Assembly (NCBI RefSeq): GCF_001270265.1
Contig: NZ_LGAP01000002.1
Span: 556,001-620,000 of the forward strand
DNA from: Ensifer adhaerens
GTDB lineage: Bacteria > Pseudomonadota > Alphaproteobacteria > Rhizobiales > Rhizobiaceae
Length of the DNA: 64,000 bases
Direction: 5' to 3'
Of this stretch, positions 25,940-35,607 are shown in pieces. Positions within the stretch are counted from its first letter, which is position 1, and every line of letters starts with the position of its first letter. A model generated the notes under the pieces. That model made no database searches. It was not told the DNA's origin and was given only the letters and a program-made list of their open reading frames with translations. The position numbers and the translations under genes were made by a program.

Positions 25940-27439
25940 TCACCTCTCTCCCGCCGCATAGCGCACGAGCTCCGCCGGCTGACCGCCGCTTTCGAGCAGG
26001 AAACGCATCAACAGGTTTTTTGCAGCCAGCATGCGATAGGTGCTGGTGGCGCGCCAATCGCTCAAGGGCTGGTAGTCCGCTTCGAAGGCTGCTTGAGCGG
26101 CGCGCACCGTTTCCTCGGTCCAGGGCTTGCCGATGAGTGCTGCTTCCACGGTTGCGGCGCGCTTCGGCGTGCCGGCCATGCCGCCGAAGGCGATGCGGGC
26201 GGTCTTCACCCTGTTGCCGTCGAGGGAAATGCGGAAGGCGCCGAGCAATGCGGAAATGTCCTCGTCGCGGCGCTTGGAGATCTTGTAGGCCGCAAACAGC
26301 TCATCCGCCGGCAGCCTGGGTACGAAGATGCTCTCGACGAACTCGTCGGCTTTGCGGTCCTGCTTGCCATAGGCGATGAAGAAATCCTCCAGCGGCAGCG
26401 TACGGCTGCCTTCCGTCGATCGCAGCGTGACGGTTGCCCCAAGCACGATCAGGGGCGGCGGACTATCGCCGATCGGCGAACCGTTGGCGATGTTGCCGCC
26501 GATCGTGCCCATATTGCGCACCTGTTCGCCGCCGATGCGATCGATCAACCGGCCGAAGGCCGGATAGGCCTTGCTGAGCGCTGCAAAGGCGGCGGTGTAG
26601 CTGACGCCGGCGCCAATGGTCAGGCCGGCACCGCTTTCCTCGATGCGCTGCAGCTCCGTGATACCGTTGATGAAGATGACGGGATCGATCGGCAGCATCT
26701 GCTTGGTGACCCAGAGGCCGACATCGGTCGCGCCGGCAACCACGGTCGCGCCCGTGTGTTCGGCAAGAGCCGCCGCGAGGCCGGCAGCATCCGCCGGCAC
26801 GATCAGACAGCTTTCACCATGGCGGATCGTGATCGTTTTCTCGGGTTGCAGCGCCCTGAGGCGGGCAATGGTCGCCTCGCGCGCAGCCGTGATCGGATCG
26901 AAGATGGCAGATGGTCGCGCGCTTGCGGCGGCCTCGGCCGCTTTTACGATCGGCTCGTAGCCGGTGCAGCGACAGAGGTTGCCTTGCAGCGCCTTTTCGA
27001 TGTCGGCGCGGCTCGGATCATCGTTCGAAAGCCAGAGGCCATAAAGCGACATGACGAAGCCGGGGGTGCAGAAGCCGCATTGTGAGCCATGGAAATCGAC
27101 CATTGCCTGCTGCACCGGATGCAGCGTTCCGTCCCTTGCCGCGAGATGTTCGACGGTCACCACATGGGTCGCATGCAACGATCCGACGAAGCGGATGCAG
27201 GCATTGACGCTTTCGTAGACCAGCGCGTCGCCCGCAAGGCGGCCGACGAGCACGGTGCAGGCACCGCAATCGCCCTCGGCGCAGCCTTCCTTGGTTCCTG
27301 TCAGCCGGCGTTCGAGCCTGAGATAGTCGAGCAGGGTCGCGGTCGGCGCCACGTCGGAAAGCGCGACCTCGCTGTCATTGAGGATGAAGCGAATGCTGTC
27401 GTCGTCCTTGCGTTCCCTATGCTTGGGCATGCCATTCAT
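25940..27439 (-). CDS. xdhA: Xanthine dehydrogenase small subunit XdhA (2Fe-2S and FAD)
   Basis: A 499-aa electron-transfer subunit. Cysteines for the first 2Fe-2S cluster are in 'GCAEGDCGACTVLVG' (about residues 52-66) and for the second in 'SQCGFCTPGFVMSL' and 'NLCRCTGYEPI'. The FAD domain follows ('VVAGATDVGLWVTK', 'MGTIGGNIANGSPIGD'), then a CO_deh_flav_C-type end. It pairs with XdhB two bases downstream. ATG 27439 follows AGGAA; ATG 27430 is a possible alternative. Confidence 0.95.
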   Translation of the reverse strand: MNGMPKHRERKDDDSIRFILNDSEVALSDVAPTATLLDYLRLERRLTGTKEGCAEGDCGACTVLVGRLAGDALVYESVNACIRFVGSLHATHVVTVEHLAARDGTLHPVQQAMVDFHGSQCGFCTPGFVMSLYGLWLSNDDPSRADIEKALQGNLCRCTGYEPIVKAAEAAASARPSAIFDPITAAREATIARLRALQPEKTITIRHGESCLIVPADAAGLAAALAEHTGATVVAGATDVGLWVTKQMLPIDPVIFINGITELQRIEESGAGLTIGAGVSYTAAFAALSKAYPAFGRLIDRIGGEQVRNMGTIGGNIANGSPIGDSPPPLIVLGATVTLRSTEGSRTLPLEDFFIAYGKQDRKADEFVESIFVPRLPADELFAAYKISKRRDEDISALLGAFRISLDGNRVKTARIAFGGMAGTPKRAATVEAALIGKPWTEETVRAAQAAFEADYQPLSDWRATSTYRMLAAKNLLMRFLLESGGQPAELVRYAAGER

Positions 27440-27547
27440 TCCTGCTGATGCATGGCCGCAAAAACCGGAATCGTTCCCGGCAGCGGACCATGCGCATTTT
27501 CATAGAGTTAGGGCGTCTGCCGCCTTGTCTCAATGGACGGACGCGCG

Positions 27548-28324
27548 CTATTGCGCCGTCCAGCCGCCGTCCATCGAAACATGCGTGCCTGTGATCTGCG
27601 CCGCATCGTCGCCGGCGAGGTAGACGGCCAATGACGCCACCTGTTCGACCGTGATGAACTTCTTGGTCGGCTGGCCCTTGAGCATCACGTCGTTGATCAC
27701 CTGTTCTTCGGTGATGCCGCGGGTGCGGGCCTGATCCGGGATCTGCTTTTCGACGAGCGGGGTCAGCACATAGCCCGGGCAGATCGAGTTGGCGGTGATG
27801 CCGTTTTCCGCAACTTCGAGCGCGACGGTCTTCGTCAGCCCCATGATGCCATGCTTGGCAGCGACATAGGCGGATTTGAACGGCGAGGCGACGAGCCCGT
27901 GCGCCGAGGCGATGTTGACGATGCGGCCCCAGCCCTTCGCCTTCATGCCGGGAAGGGCGGCGCGAATGGTATGGAAAGAGGAGGAGAGGTTGATGGCGAT
28001 GATCCGGTCCCATTGCTCGACCGGGAAATCCTCGACCTTCTCGACATATTGAACGCCGGCATTGTTGACTAGGATGTCGACGCTGCCGAAACGCTTTTCA
28101 GCCGTCGCCATCAGATCGGCGATCTCGTCCGGCTTCGTCATGTCGGCCGGGTGATAGATGACCGTTCCGGCAGTGAGCGCGCCGACTTCGTCCGTCGCGG
28201 CCTTGATTTCGTCCGGTGCGCCGAAGCCGTTCAAGACGATGTTGGCGCCGCCCTTGGCGAAGGCCTTGGCAATGGCAAGGCCGATGCCGCTCGTCGAACC
28301 GGTGATGACCGCAGTTCTCGTCAT
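27548..28324 (-). CDS. bdhA: D-3-hydroxybutyrate dehydrogenase BdhA
   Basis: A 258-aa short-chain dehydrogenase: NAD motif 'TGSTSGIGLAIA' (residues 8-19), 'NNAGVQ', catalytic Ser in 'IASAHGL', and YVAAK. Length and sequence match bacterial BdhA, which oxidises 3-hydroxybutyrate to acetoacetate in polyhydroxybutyrate breakdown. It is upstream of xdhA-xdhB on the same strand (108-bp gap), the 'mixed-function operon' bdhA-xdhA2-xdhB2 described in S. meliloti. Divergent from glpK. Confidence 0.92.
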   Translation of the reverse strand: MTRTAVITGSTSGIGLAIAKAFAKGGANIVLNGFGAPDEIKAATDEVGALTAGTVIYHPADMTKPDEIADLMATAEKRFGSVDILVNNAGVQYVEKVEDFPVEQWDRIIAINLSSSFHTIRAALPGMKAKGWGRIVNIASAHGLVASPFKSAYVAAKHGIMGLTKTVALEVAENGITANSICPGYVLTPLVEKQIPDQARTRGITEEQVINDVMLKGQPTKKFITVEQVASLAVYLAGDDAAQITGTHVSMDGGWTAQ

Positions 28325-28484
28325 TGCTGATCTCTCCCTTTGCAGCGTCGCTTAATCTTGCCCGGTTTTTGCGACGCAACAGCGTCAACCTACGCGTAAA
28401 ACCGCTGATGTGACAATTGTGTTTTTCAGGCCGCCGACGCAGAGTTGCGGTCGGAGGCTTCGCCGCGATTTCTTGCGTTTTGTT

Positions 28485-28502
28485 TTCGTTTGACATTCGT
28501 TT
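28485..28502 (+). promoter_or_regulatory. Tandem TTCGTTT repeats upstream of glpK
   Basis: TTCGTTT occurs at 28485-28491 and 28496-28502, 11 bp apart (one helical turn), about 90 bp before the glpK start. DeoR-type GlpR operators contain TTCG half-sites, so GlpR-like control of glpK is a reasonable guess. A TTGACA-like -35 box overlaps the interval. Confidence 0.35.
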
Positions 28503-28588
28503 TGTCATCGTATTGAAGTTTTTCGAAATGGACGCTACGCCCTTTGGGAAGGGCGTCGAAACACGTGATGCAGGCCGGGGAGGGGCAT

Positions 28589-30076
28589 ATGGGCGGATAT
28601 ATTCTCGCGATCGATCAGGGCACGACGTCGAGCCGGGCGATCGTCTTCGACGGCAAGCAGCAGGTGGCAGGCGCCGGCCAGAAGGAATTCAAGCAGCACT
28701 TCCCGAAATCCGGCTGGGTCGAGCACGATCCGGAAGAGATCTGGAATACGGTCGTTTTCACCGTCAAGGAAGCGATCAGCAAGGCCGGGATCTCGGCAAC
28801 CGATATCGCCGGCATCGGCATCACCAACCAGCGCGAGACCGTCGTCGTCTGGGATCGCGAAACCGGCAAGCCCATCCACAACGCCATCGTTTGGCAGGAC
28901 CGCCGCACCGCGGCCTATTGCGACAAGCTGAAGAAGCAGGGGCTGGAGAAGACCTTCACCAAGAAGACCGGCTTGCTGCTCGACCCCTATTTCTCCGGCA
29001 CCAAGCTCAACTGGCTGCTGTCGAACGTAAAGGGCGCCCAGGCCAGAGCCGCCAAGGGCGAACTCTGCTTCGGCACGATCGATACGTTCCTGATCTGGCG
29101 GCTGACGGGCGGACAGTCCTTCGTCACCGATGCGACCAACGCCTCGCGCACGCTGATCTACAACATCGCCGACAATGCCTGGGATGACGAGTTGCTCGAC
29201 ATCCTGCGGGTTCCCCGCGCCATGCTGCCGGAGGTGAAGGACTGCGCCGCCGATTTCGGCGTCACCGATAAGGCGCTCTTTGGTGCTGCGATCCCGATCC
29301 TCGGCGTTGCCGGCGACCAGCAGGCCGCCACCATCGGCCAGGCCTGTTTCAAGCCGGGCATGTTGAAATCGACCTACGGCACCGGCTGCTTCGCGTTGCT
29401 CAACACCGGCAACGACATGGTGCGGTCTAAGAACCGGCTGCTCACAACCATTGCCTATCGGCTGGATGGCGAAACCACCTATGCGCTCGAAGGCTCGATC
29501 TTCGTTGCCGGCGCGGCGGTGCAGTGGCTGCGCGATGGCCTGAAGGTGATCAAGGCGGCGCCCGACACCGGCACGCTTGCCGAAAGTGCCGATCCGTCGC
29601 AGGAGATCTATCTGGTTCCGGCCTTCACCGGCCTCGGTGCGCCGCACTGGGATCCGGACGCCCGCGGCGCGATCTTCGGCATGACCCGCAACACCGGGCC
29701 CGCCGAGTTCGCGCGTGCTGCGCTCGAGGCGGTCTGCTACCAGACGCGCGATCTGCTCGAAGCCATGCACAAGGACTGGCGCAGTGACGGCAAGGAAACG
29801 GTGCTGCGCGTCGATGGCGGCATGGTCGCGTCGGACTGGACGATGCAGCGGCTTTCCGACCTGCTCGACGCGCCGGTCGACCGGCCCATCATCCTTGAGA
29901 CGACGGCGCTCGGCGTTGCCTGGCTCGCCGGCAGCCGCGCCGGCGTCTGGCCGAAACAGGAGGACTTTGCCAAGTCCTGGGCCCGCGATCGCCGTTTCGA
30001 GCCCGCAATGGACGAGGCGACGCGCAAGACCAAGCTCAAGGGGTGGCGCAGTGCGGTCAAGCGCACGCTGACCTAG
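28589..30076 (+). CDS. glpK: Glycerol kinase GlpK
   Basis: A 495-aa FGGY kinase. It has '[13 protein letters not shown]' (about residues 8-20), '[11 protein letters not shown]', 'IVWQDRRT', and 'GGDG..'-type C-terminal '[11 protein letters not shown]'. It phosphorylates glycerol to glycerol-3-phosphate with ATP. Start ATG 28589 follows GGGGAGGGG. It stands alone, without glpF or glpD. It is divergent from bdhA across a 264-bp intergenic region. Confidence 0.95.
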   Translation: MGGYILAIDQGTTSSRAIVFDGKQQVAGAGQKEFKQHFPKSGWVEHDPEEIWNTVVFTVKEAISKAGISATDIAGIGITNQRETVVVWDRETGKPIHNAIVWQDRRTAAYCDKLKKQGLEKTFTKKTGLLLDPYFSGTKLNWLLSNVKGAQARAAKGELCFGTIDTFLIWRLTGGQSFVTDATNASRTLIYNIADNAWDDELLDILRVPRAMLPEVKDCAADFGVTDKALFGAAIPILGVAGDQQAATIGQACFKPGMLKSTYGTGCFALLNTGNDMVRSKNRLLTTIAYRLDGETTYALEGSIFVAGAAVQWLRDGLKVIKAAPDTGTLAESADPSQEIYLVPAFTGLGAPHWDPDARGAIFGMTRNTGPAEFARAALEAVCYQTRDLLEAMHKDWRSDGKETVLRVDGGMVASDWTMQRLSDLLDAPVDRPIILETTALGVAWLAGSRAGVWPKQEDFAKSWARDRRFEPAMDEATRKTKLKGWRSAVKRTLT

Positions 30077-30116
30077 ACCCTGACCCTCGGCCCGATCGCG
30101 GCACCGTTCGGCACCA

Positions 30117-30141
30117 TCCGGGAAACACTGTGTTTCCCGGA
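30117..30141. terminator. Hairpin after glpK
   Basis: 11-bp perfect stem (30117-30127 with 30131-30141) with CTG loop, 40 bp past the glpK stop. The downstream sequence is not clearly T-rich, so it may be an RNA-stabilising stem rather than a full terminator. Confidence 0.6.
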
Positions 30142-30174
30142 CGCGCATTTGCTGCTTTCGCTCGCGCCAACTAT

Positions 30175-30195
30175 CTGTCGGTAAGATAACGACAG
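30175..30195. promoter_or_regulatory. Inverted repeat overlapping the LLM gene leader
   Basis: CTGTCG (30175-30180) and CGACAG (30190-30195) are separated by 9 bp, with a further TATC/GATA pair overlapping the dyad. It ends at the ribosome binding site of the flavin oxidoreductase gene, so binding here could block transcription or translation. Confidence 0.35.
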
Positions 30196-30205
30196 GATGG
30201 GCACC

Positions 30206-31264
30206 ATGGAACTCGGGCTTTACACATTTGCGGATGTCGATCCGAACGCTGCCGACGAGGGCCGGGAAGGCCAGCGGCGGCTTGCCAATCTGCTTGAAGA
30301 GATCGAGCTGGCCGATCAGGTCGGCCTCGATGTCTTCGGCCTCGGCGAACATCACCGCCCGGACTACGCGGCTTCGGCGCCGGCCGTGATCCTCGCCGCA
30401 GCCGCTGCCAGGACGAAAACTATCAGGCTGACCAGTGCCGTTACCGTGCTGAGTTCAGACGATCCGGTGCGGGTGTTCCAGCAGTTCTCGACGCTCGACC
30501 TCATCTCCAACGGCCGGGCCGAAATCATGGCCGGTCGCGGCTCGTTCATCGAGTCCTTCCCGCTCTTCGGCCAGTCGCTCGACGACTACGATCAGCTCTT
30601 TGCCGAAAAGCTCGACCTGCTGATGGCACTACGCGAAACGGAGAAGGTTTCCTGGGCGGGCGAGATGCGCCCTGATATCAGCGATCGTGGCGTCTATCCG
30701 CGTCCGCTGCAGGAGATGCTGCCGTTGTGGATTGCCGTCGGCGGTACACCGCAGTCGGTTGCCCGTGCCGGTGCCCTCGGGCTGCCGGTGGCCCTCGCCA
30801 TCATCGGCGGCGAGCCGCGCCGGTTCGCGCCACTGTTCGACCTCTATCGCGAGGCTGCCCGTCGCGCCGGCCAGGATCCGGCGAAGCTAAAGACCAGCAT
30901 CAACGTTCACGGCTTCATCGCCGATACGACCGACCTTGCCGCCGACCAGTTTTATGGCCCGCAGGCGGAGGTGATGAACCGCATCGGCCGCGAGCGCGGC
31001 TGGGGGCCGACGAACCGGGCGCATTTCGACCAGGCGCGCAGCCCAACCGGCAACCTCTTCCTCGGTGATCCCGAAACGGTGGCCGAGAAGATCGTCGAGA
31101 ACTGGAAACTCTTCCGCAACGACCGCTTCCTGCTGCAGATGGCGATCGGCCCGATGCCGCATGCGCAGATCATGCGCGGCATCGAACTCTACGGCACCAG
31201 GGTGGCGCCGCTGGTGCGCAAGGCGCTGGCGGAGGAACGGGCCGGACTGGCCGTTTCGGCCTGA
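30206..31264 (+). CDS. LLM-class flavin-dependent oxidoreductase
   Basis: A 352-aa luciferase-like TIM-barrel flavoprotein ('[20 protein letters not shown]', '[18 protein letters not shown]'). The GEHHR and GRGSF blocks place it in the bacterial luciferase-like subgroup that uses F420 or FMNH2; rhizobia normally use FMN. Substrate unknown. Start ATG 30206 has AGG nine bases upstream; ATG 30197 would leave no spacing. Confidence 0.88.
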   Translation: MELGLYTFADVDPNAADEGREGQRRLANLLEEIELADQVGLDVFGLGEHHRPDYAASAPAVILAAAAARTKTIRLTSAVTVLSSDDPVRVFQQFSTLDLISNGRAEIMAGRGSFIESFPLFGQSLDDYDQLFAEKLDLLMALRETEKVSWAGEMRPDISDRGVYPRPLQEMLPLWIAVGGTPQSVARAGALGLPVALAIIGGEPRRFAPLFDLYREAARRAGQDPAKLKTSINVHGFIADTTDLAADQFYGPQAEVMNRIGRERGWGPTNRAHFDQARSPTGNLFLGDPETVAEKIVENWKLFRNDRFLLQMAIGPMPHAQIMRGIELYGTRVAPLVRKALAEERAGLAVSA

Positions 31265-31351
31265 GCCATCGCCGACCCGCCATGGATCGACTGTCGGCGC
31301 TGGAAAAACCGGCGCCGGCAGGCTATGTGTGAGCGCGAAAGCGAGACACGG

Positions 31352-32104
31352 ATGACCCTCAACAACGAAGAAGATTTGCTGCGGCTGAAGGAAATCGGCC
31401 GCATCTGTGCCAATGCACTGCAGGCGATGGGCGAGGCACTCGAACCCGGCATCACGACGGCCGAGTTGGACGCCATCGGCCGCAAGGTGCTGGAAGATGC
31501 CGGCGCGCGGTCCGCGCCGGAACTCTGCTACCAGTTTCCCGGTGCCACCTGCATCAGCGTCAACGAGGAAATCGCCCACGGCATTCCCGGCAGCCGCATC
31601 ATCCTCGCCGGCGATCTCGTGAATATCGACGTTTCGGCTGAAAAGGACGGCATTTTCGCCGATACCGGCGCTTCCTTTCCGGTGCCGCCGGTGACGGCCG
31701 CGATCGACCGGCTCTGCCGCGACGGCAAGCGGGCGATGTGGGTCGGCCTCAAGCAGGTGCGTCCCGACCAGTCGCTTGCCGCGATCGGCAATGCCATCGG
31801 CGATTTTGCCCGCAAGAACCGCTATTCGCTGGTCACCAATCTTGCCAGCCACGGCATCGGCCGCTCGTTGCACGAGGAGCCGAAAGAGATCGCGACCTGG
31901 CCGGATCCGAGCGAACGGCGGCGCATGACCGACGGCATGGTCTTTACCGTCGAGCCTTTCCTCTCGATGGGAGCGGACTGGGCCGAGAGCGGCGACAAGG
32001 ACGACTGGACGCTCTACAGCGAACCGCGGGCACCGACCGTGCAGTACGAGCACACGGTCGTGGTGACGCGCGGCGGGCCGCTGGTGGTGACGTTGCCCGG
32101 CTGA
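31352..32104 (+). CDS. map: Type I methionine aminopeptidase
   Basis: A 250-aa metallopeptidase with all five metal ligands visible: Asp in 'LVNIDVSAEKDG', Asp in 'FADTGASF', His in 'ASHGIGRSLHEEP', Glu in 'VFTVEPF' and Glu in 'VQYEHTVVV'. It removes the initiator Met from new proteins. It lies apart from ribosomal or preprotein-translocase genes, so it may be a second map copy. The start ATG 31352 lies shortly after the LLM gene, on the same strand. Confidence 0.9.
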   Translation: MTLNNEEDLLRLKEIGRICANALQAMGEALEPGITTAELDAIGRKVLEDAGARSAPELCYQFPGATCISVNEEIAHGIPGSRIILAGDLVNIDVSAEKDGIFADTGASFPVPPVTAAIDRLCRDGKRAMWVGLKQVRPDQSLAAIGNAIGDFARKNRYSLVTNLASHGIGRSLHEEPKEIATWPDPSERRRMTDGMVFTVEPFLSMGADWAESGDKDDWTLYSEPRAPTVQYEHTVVVTRGGPLVVTLPG

Positions 32105-32124
32105 CGGGCAAGAATCGGGCCCGA

Positions 32125-32838
32125 ATGAAACGAATGAGACCTGCATCGCTGATACTGCTGTTTACCCTCCTGGCGGTTCTGCCAGGCTGCGACATGTTTG
32201 GTTTCCGGGATTGGGAGTGGCATCAGAAGCTCACGGTCACTGTCGAAACACCCAGTGGCGAGATCACAGCAAGCGCTGTTACGGTCGCGGAGTGGGAGAT
32301 GCCGCCAAAGTGGTTCAAGATTGGCGACTCCGGTGGAGGGGGTGGTGCCGGAACCCTTGAGGGCGAAGCTCTGGTGCTGGAAGTGGCTCCGGGGCGGTAC
32401 TTGTTCGCCCTATTGAAGGGCTATGCTCCAGGAACGGCTTTTTTCACCTTGGCGGATCCGCCATTGAAGGACTATGGGCGCGAGGAAATCCGGCGATCCC
32501 TAGACAGCTTGGCGGCGGGTCGTCCAGTGCGCGAGCTCCCTCGGCACACCTATCCGGTGTTCGCGACGATTGATGACCCAGCCAACCCCGAGAGCCTTCA
32601 GGAAGTCCATCCTGATCACCTCAATCTCGCGTTCGGCCCCGGTGTTCGTCTGAAGACGGTCACCCTGTCGGTGACTGACGAGCCAGCTACGAAGGGCAAG
32701 GTAGAGGCGGCCCTTGGCGCTGGTTTCTTCAAAAAATGGCAGATGCAGTTCGACGAAGACTTTAAGAAAAACGGACCTTTTGCGCAGTCACCCTTCGCGT
32801 TTCAGATTACTCGAAACGATTTCGTGGTAGGAGACTAG
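32125..32838 (+). CDS. Putative lipoprotein of unknown function
   Basis: A 237-aa protein with a lipoprotein signal: basic start, hydrophobic stretch and LPGC lipobox with Cys at residue 22. The mature part contains a Gly-rich patch (about residue 70) and a beta-rich middle; no known domain recognised. Codon third positions look less GC-biased than in its neighbours, which could mean recent acquisition. It begins 20 bp after map with no clear ribosome binding site; ATG 32134 is an alternative start. Confidence 0.65.
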   Translation: MKRMRPASLILLFTLLAVLPGCDMFGFRDWEWHQKLTVTVETPSGEITASAVTVAEWEMPPKWFKIGDSGGGGGAGTLEGEALVLEVAPGRYLFALLKGYAPGTAFFTLADPPLKDYGREEIRRSLDSLAAGRPVRELPRHTYPVFATIDDPANPESLQEVHPDHLNLAFGPGVRLKTVTLSVTDEPATKGKVEAALGAGFFKKWQMQFDEDFKKNGPFAQSPFAFQITRNDFVVGD

Positions 32839-32960
32839 CGGATCCGGGTGCGTGCGGTTTTCCGCCTCACCCGGGCTCACGGGCAATCGTTCGATTTCTT
32901 CAATAGGACCTTCAATTTTAGTCGTTTGTGGTCTCCCGTGTTGCGGTGCAATAAACCGAT

Positions 32961-34160
32961 ATGACCACGCTCGACAGACCGCTTCAGACCAACATCGCTG
33001 CCACGGCGACCGCCGGCGCCATCGCCATGGCCGTCGCCATGGGCTTCGGTCGTTTCTCCTACACGCCGATCCTGCCGGCGATGATGACCGATCTCGGCCT
33101 GTCGCCTGGCGATGCCGGCCTCATCGCCTCGGCCAATTTCGTTGGCTATCTCGCCGGCGCCATCCTCGCCGCCTACGGCTGGGCGCATGGACATGAACGC
33201 CGGATCGGCCTTTCGGCGCTCGTTGCCACGACGCTGTTGCTTGCGGCGATGGGCCTGTCCTCCTCCGTCGCCGTGCTGGCGCTCATCCGCTTTCTGGCCG
33301 GTCTCGCCAGCGCCTTCGCCATGATTTTCATTTCCGGCATCGTGCTCGGCCATGGCCTGCTCGCGCGCTCCGAACAGGTGCCGGCGATGCATTTCGGCGG
33401 CGTCGGCCTTGGTATCGCGCTCTCGTCGCTCTGCGTCTGGGCGAACCCGCTGGCCGGTCACGCCGGGCTTTCCATGTCGCAAAGCGACTGGTTCACCGGT
33501 GCGCTCGTCGGCCTGATAGGTACCGTGCTGGTCGCGGCCCTGCTGCCGGGCACTCCCGTTTCCGGCGCGGGCGCGGTGCGGGAGAAGCCGCTTCGCTGGA
33601 CGCGACCGTTGACGGTGATGACGTTCACCTATGCGCTATTCGGTTTCGGCTACGTCATCACCGCCACCTTCCTCGTCGCCATGGCGCGCGACCCAAGTGG
33701 CGGCCACAGCATCGAGTTTCTCGCCTGGCTGTTGACGGGCTTGAGTGCTGCGCTCTCCATTTACTTCTGGCGTTTCGCCGTGCCGCGTTTCGGCCTTGCC
33801 GGCGTCTATGCGATCGGCCTGCTGGTCGAGGCCGTGGGCCTCGTGTTGACGGTCAGCCTTCCCTTGCCCTATGCGCCGCTCGCCGGCGGTCTGATGCTCG
33901 GCGCAACCTTCATGATGATCACCGCCTATGGCCTGCAGATCGGCCGGCAACTCGCGCCGGAAAGTCCGCGTCGTGCGCTTGCGCTGATGACCGCCGCCTT
34001 CGGCATCGGCCAGATCGTCGGCCCTCTGGTTGCCGGCTGGCTTGCGGAGCGCACCGGCAGCTTTGCAGCGCCGACCTTGATTGCTGCGGCGGTGCTCTTC
34101 CTCTGCGGCGGCGTCATCGTCATCGAGTTGAAGCGGATTTCCGCAGCGTTGAAGTCCTGA
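32961..34160 (+). CDS. YbfB/YjiJ family MFS transporter
   Basis: A 399-aa, 12-helix major facilitator protein. The N-terminal 'AVAMGFGRFSYTPILPAMM' (about residues 23-41) is the signature of the YbfB/YjiJ group. Substrates are unknown. Monocistronic, 122 bp after the lipoprotein gene. Confidence 0.88.
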   Translation: MTTLDRPLQTNIAATATAGAIAMAVAMGFGRFSYTPILPAMMTDLGLSPGDAGLIASANFVGYLAGAILAAYGWAHGHERRIGLSALVATTLLLAAMGLSSSVAVLALIRFLAGLASAFAMIFISGIVLGHGLLARSEQVPAMHFGGVGLGIALSSLCVWANPLAGHAGLSMSQSDWFTGALVGLIGTVLVAALLPGTPVSGAGAVREKPLRWTRPLTVMTFTYALFGFGYVITATFLVAMARDPSGGHSIEFLAWLLTGLSAALSIYFWRFAVPRFGLAGVYAIGLLVEAVGLVLTVSLPLPYAPLAGGLMLGATFMMITAYGLQIGRQLAPESPRRALALMTAAFGIGQIVGPLVAGWLAERTGSFAAPTLIAAAVLFLCGGVIVIELKRISAALKS

Positions 34161-34222
34161 CCGCCACCGCCCGCCATGGTAAAGCTCGTCCGCCCGGCGC
34201 GTCTTCGGCGTGCATGAAATAA

Positions 34223-34242
34223 CAGTAACGTTTGTATTACTG
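34223..34242. promoter_or_regulatory. Palindrome upstream of bacA
   Basis: CAGTAA-N8-TTACTG, a perfect 6+6 inverted repeat about 85 bp before the bacA start, in an AT-rich patch. It has the size and position of a dimeric regulator's operator. No regulator can be named. Confidence 0.4.
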
Positions 34243-34326
34243 GATTGTTGATGACGGCGCTTTGCCCTAGTTTCGGCGCTTCGGGAGGCGAGTTGTTCTC
34301 CTCCCCCGAAACGAGAGTGCCGTACG

Positions 34327-35586
34327 TTGTTCCTATCCTTCTTCCCGAAGCCGAAGCTCTTTTTCATTTCCTTCGTCGTCTGGTCGCTGGTCGCCATTGC
34401 CTTCTGGTACGGCGAAGGCGAGCATCTGGGCGCCGTCTTCGGTATGCCACCCTTGCCCTCGGATGCGCCGCCGATCGTCGGCATCTCCGCCTTCTGGTCG
34501 CCCGCCTTCGTTTGGTTCTATCTCTACTTCGGGCTGGTCGTCGGCCTGTTCGCGGCATTCTGGTACGTCTACTCGCCGCATCGCTGGCAGAACTGGTCGA
34601 TTCTTGGCTCGGCACTCATCCTCTTCGTCACCTATTTCCAGGTGCAGGTGAGCGTGGCGATCAACAATTGGTACGGGCCGTTTTGGGATCTGATCCAGGC
34701 GGCCGTTTCGAAGTCCAAGGTGGTTACGGCAGACGAGTTCTACGGCCAGATTGCTGTCTTCCTCGGCATTGCGCTTGTCGCAGTGGCAGTCGCCGTCATG
34801 ACGCGCTTCTTCGTCAGCCACTACATCTTCCGCTGGCGCACGGCGATGAACGAATACTACATGGCCCATTGGGGCAAGCTTCGCCATATCGAAGGTGCTT
34901 CGCAGCGTGTGCAGGAAGACACGATGCGCTTTTCCACGACGGTCGAGGGACTCGGCGTCAGCCTGATCGACAGCGTCATGACGTTGATTGCCTTCACGCC
35001 GGTGTTGATCCGCCTTTCGGAGAACGTGACCGAACTGCCGATTGTCGGCGCCATTCCCTATCCGCTCGTCACCGCCGCCGTGCTCTGGTCGTTGTTCGGC
35101 ACGGTGTTTCTGGCGGTCGTCGGTATCAAGCTGCCGGGTCTCGAGTTCCGCAATCAGCGTGTCGAGGCGGCCTTTCGCAAGGAGTTGGTCTATGGCGAGG
35201 ATCACGCCGACCGCGCTCAGCCTCCGACCGTTGCCGATCTCTTCGACAACGTTCGTCGGAATTATTTCCGACTCTATTTCCACTATCTCTACTTCAACAT
35301 CGCCCGCATCTTCTATTTGCAGATCAACAACATCTTTTCGTTGCTGATCCTGGCGCCGTCGATCATCGCCGGCAAGATCTCGCTCGGCGCGTTGAACCAG
35401 ATCTCGGGCGCTTTCGGGCAGGTGACGTCGTCGTTTCAGTACCTCGTTTCGTCCTGGCCGACCATTGTCGAGCTTCTGTCGATCTACAAGCGTCTGCGCG
35501 CCTTCGAAGCGGCAATCGACGATGAGCCCCTGCCGGAAATCGAGCAGAAGTTCATCGCCGTCGGTGGCGACGAAGAACTGGCCTGA
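34327..35586 (+). CDS. bacA: Peptide transporter BacA (SbmA/BacA family)
   Basis: A 419-aa inner-membrane protein closely resembling S. meliloti BacA (420 aa). Shared blocks include '[14 protein letters not shown]', '[20 protein letters not shown]', '[20 protein letters not shown]' and 'YLQINNIFS'. BacA imports host NCR and other antimicrobial peptides, is needed for bacteroid survival, and affects very-long-chain fatty acid decoration of lipid A. The frame matching BacA starts with TTG 34327; no ATG or GTG gives the conserved MF[10 protein letters not shown] start. Its terminator overlaps the end of the convergent gene. Confidence 0.94.
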   Translation: MFLSFFPKPKLFFISFVVWSLVAIAFWYGEGEHLGAVFGMPPLPSDAPPIVGISAFWSPAFVWFYLYFGLVVGLFAAFWYVYSPHRWQNWSILGSALILFVTYFQVQVSVAINNWYGPFWDLIQAAVSKSKVVTADEFYGQIAVFLGIALVAVAVAVMTRFFVSHYIFRWRTAMNEYYMAHWGKLRHIEGASQRVQEDTMRFSTTVEGLGVSLIDSVMTLIAFTPVLIRLSENVTELPIVGAIPYPLVTAAVLWSLFGTVFLAVVGIKLPGLEFRNQRVEAAFRKELVYGEDHADRAQPPTVADLFDNVRRNYFRLYFHYLYFNIARIFYLQINNIFSLLILAPSIIAGKISLGALNQISGAFGQVTSSFQYLVSSWPTIVELLSIYKRLRAFEAAIDDEPLPEIEQKFIAVGGDEELA

Positions 35587-35607
35587 GCCGGGCCAAATGC
35601 GAAACAA

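Noticed and set aside
23607-25961. 784-codon open frame on the plus strand
   Set aside because: Exactly antisense to xdhB, whose cofactor motifs are unmistakable; the antisense translation has no recognisable domain.
28535-30355. 606-codon open frame on the minus strand
   Set aside because: Antisense to glpK and the LLM gene start; no motif, no ribosome binding site.
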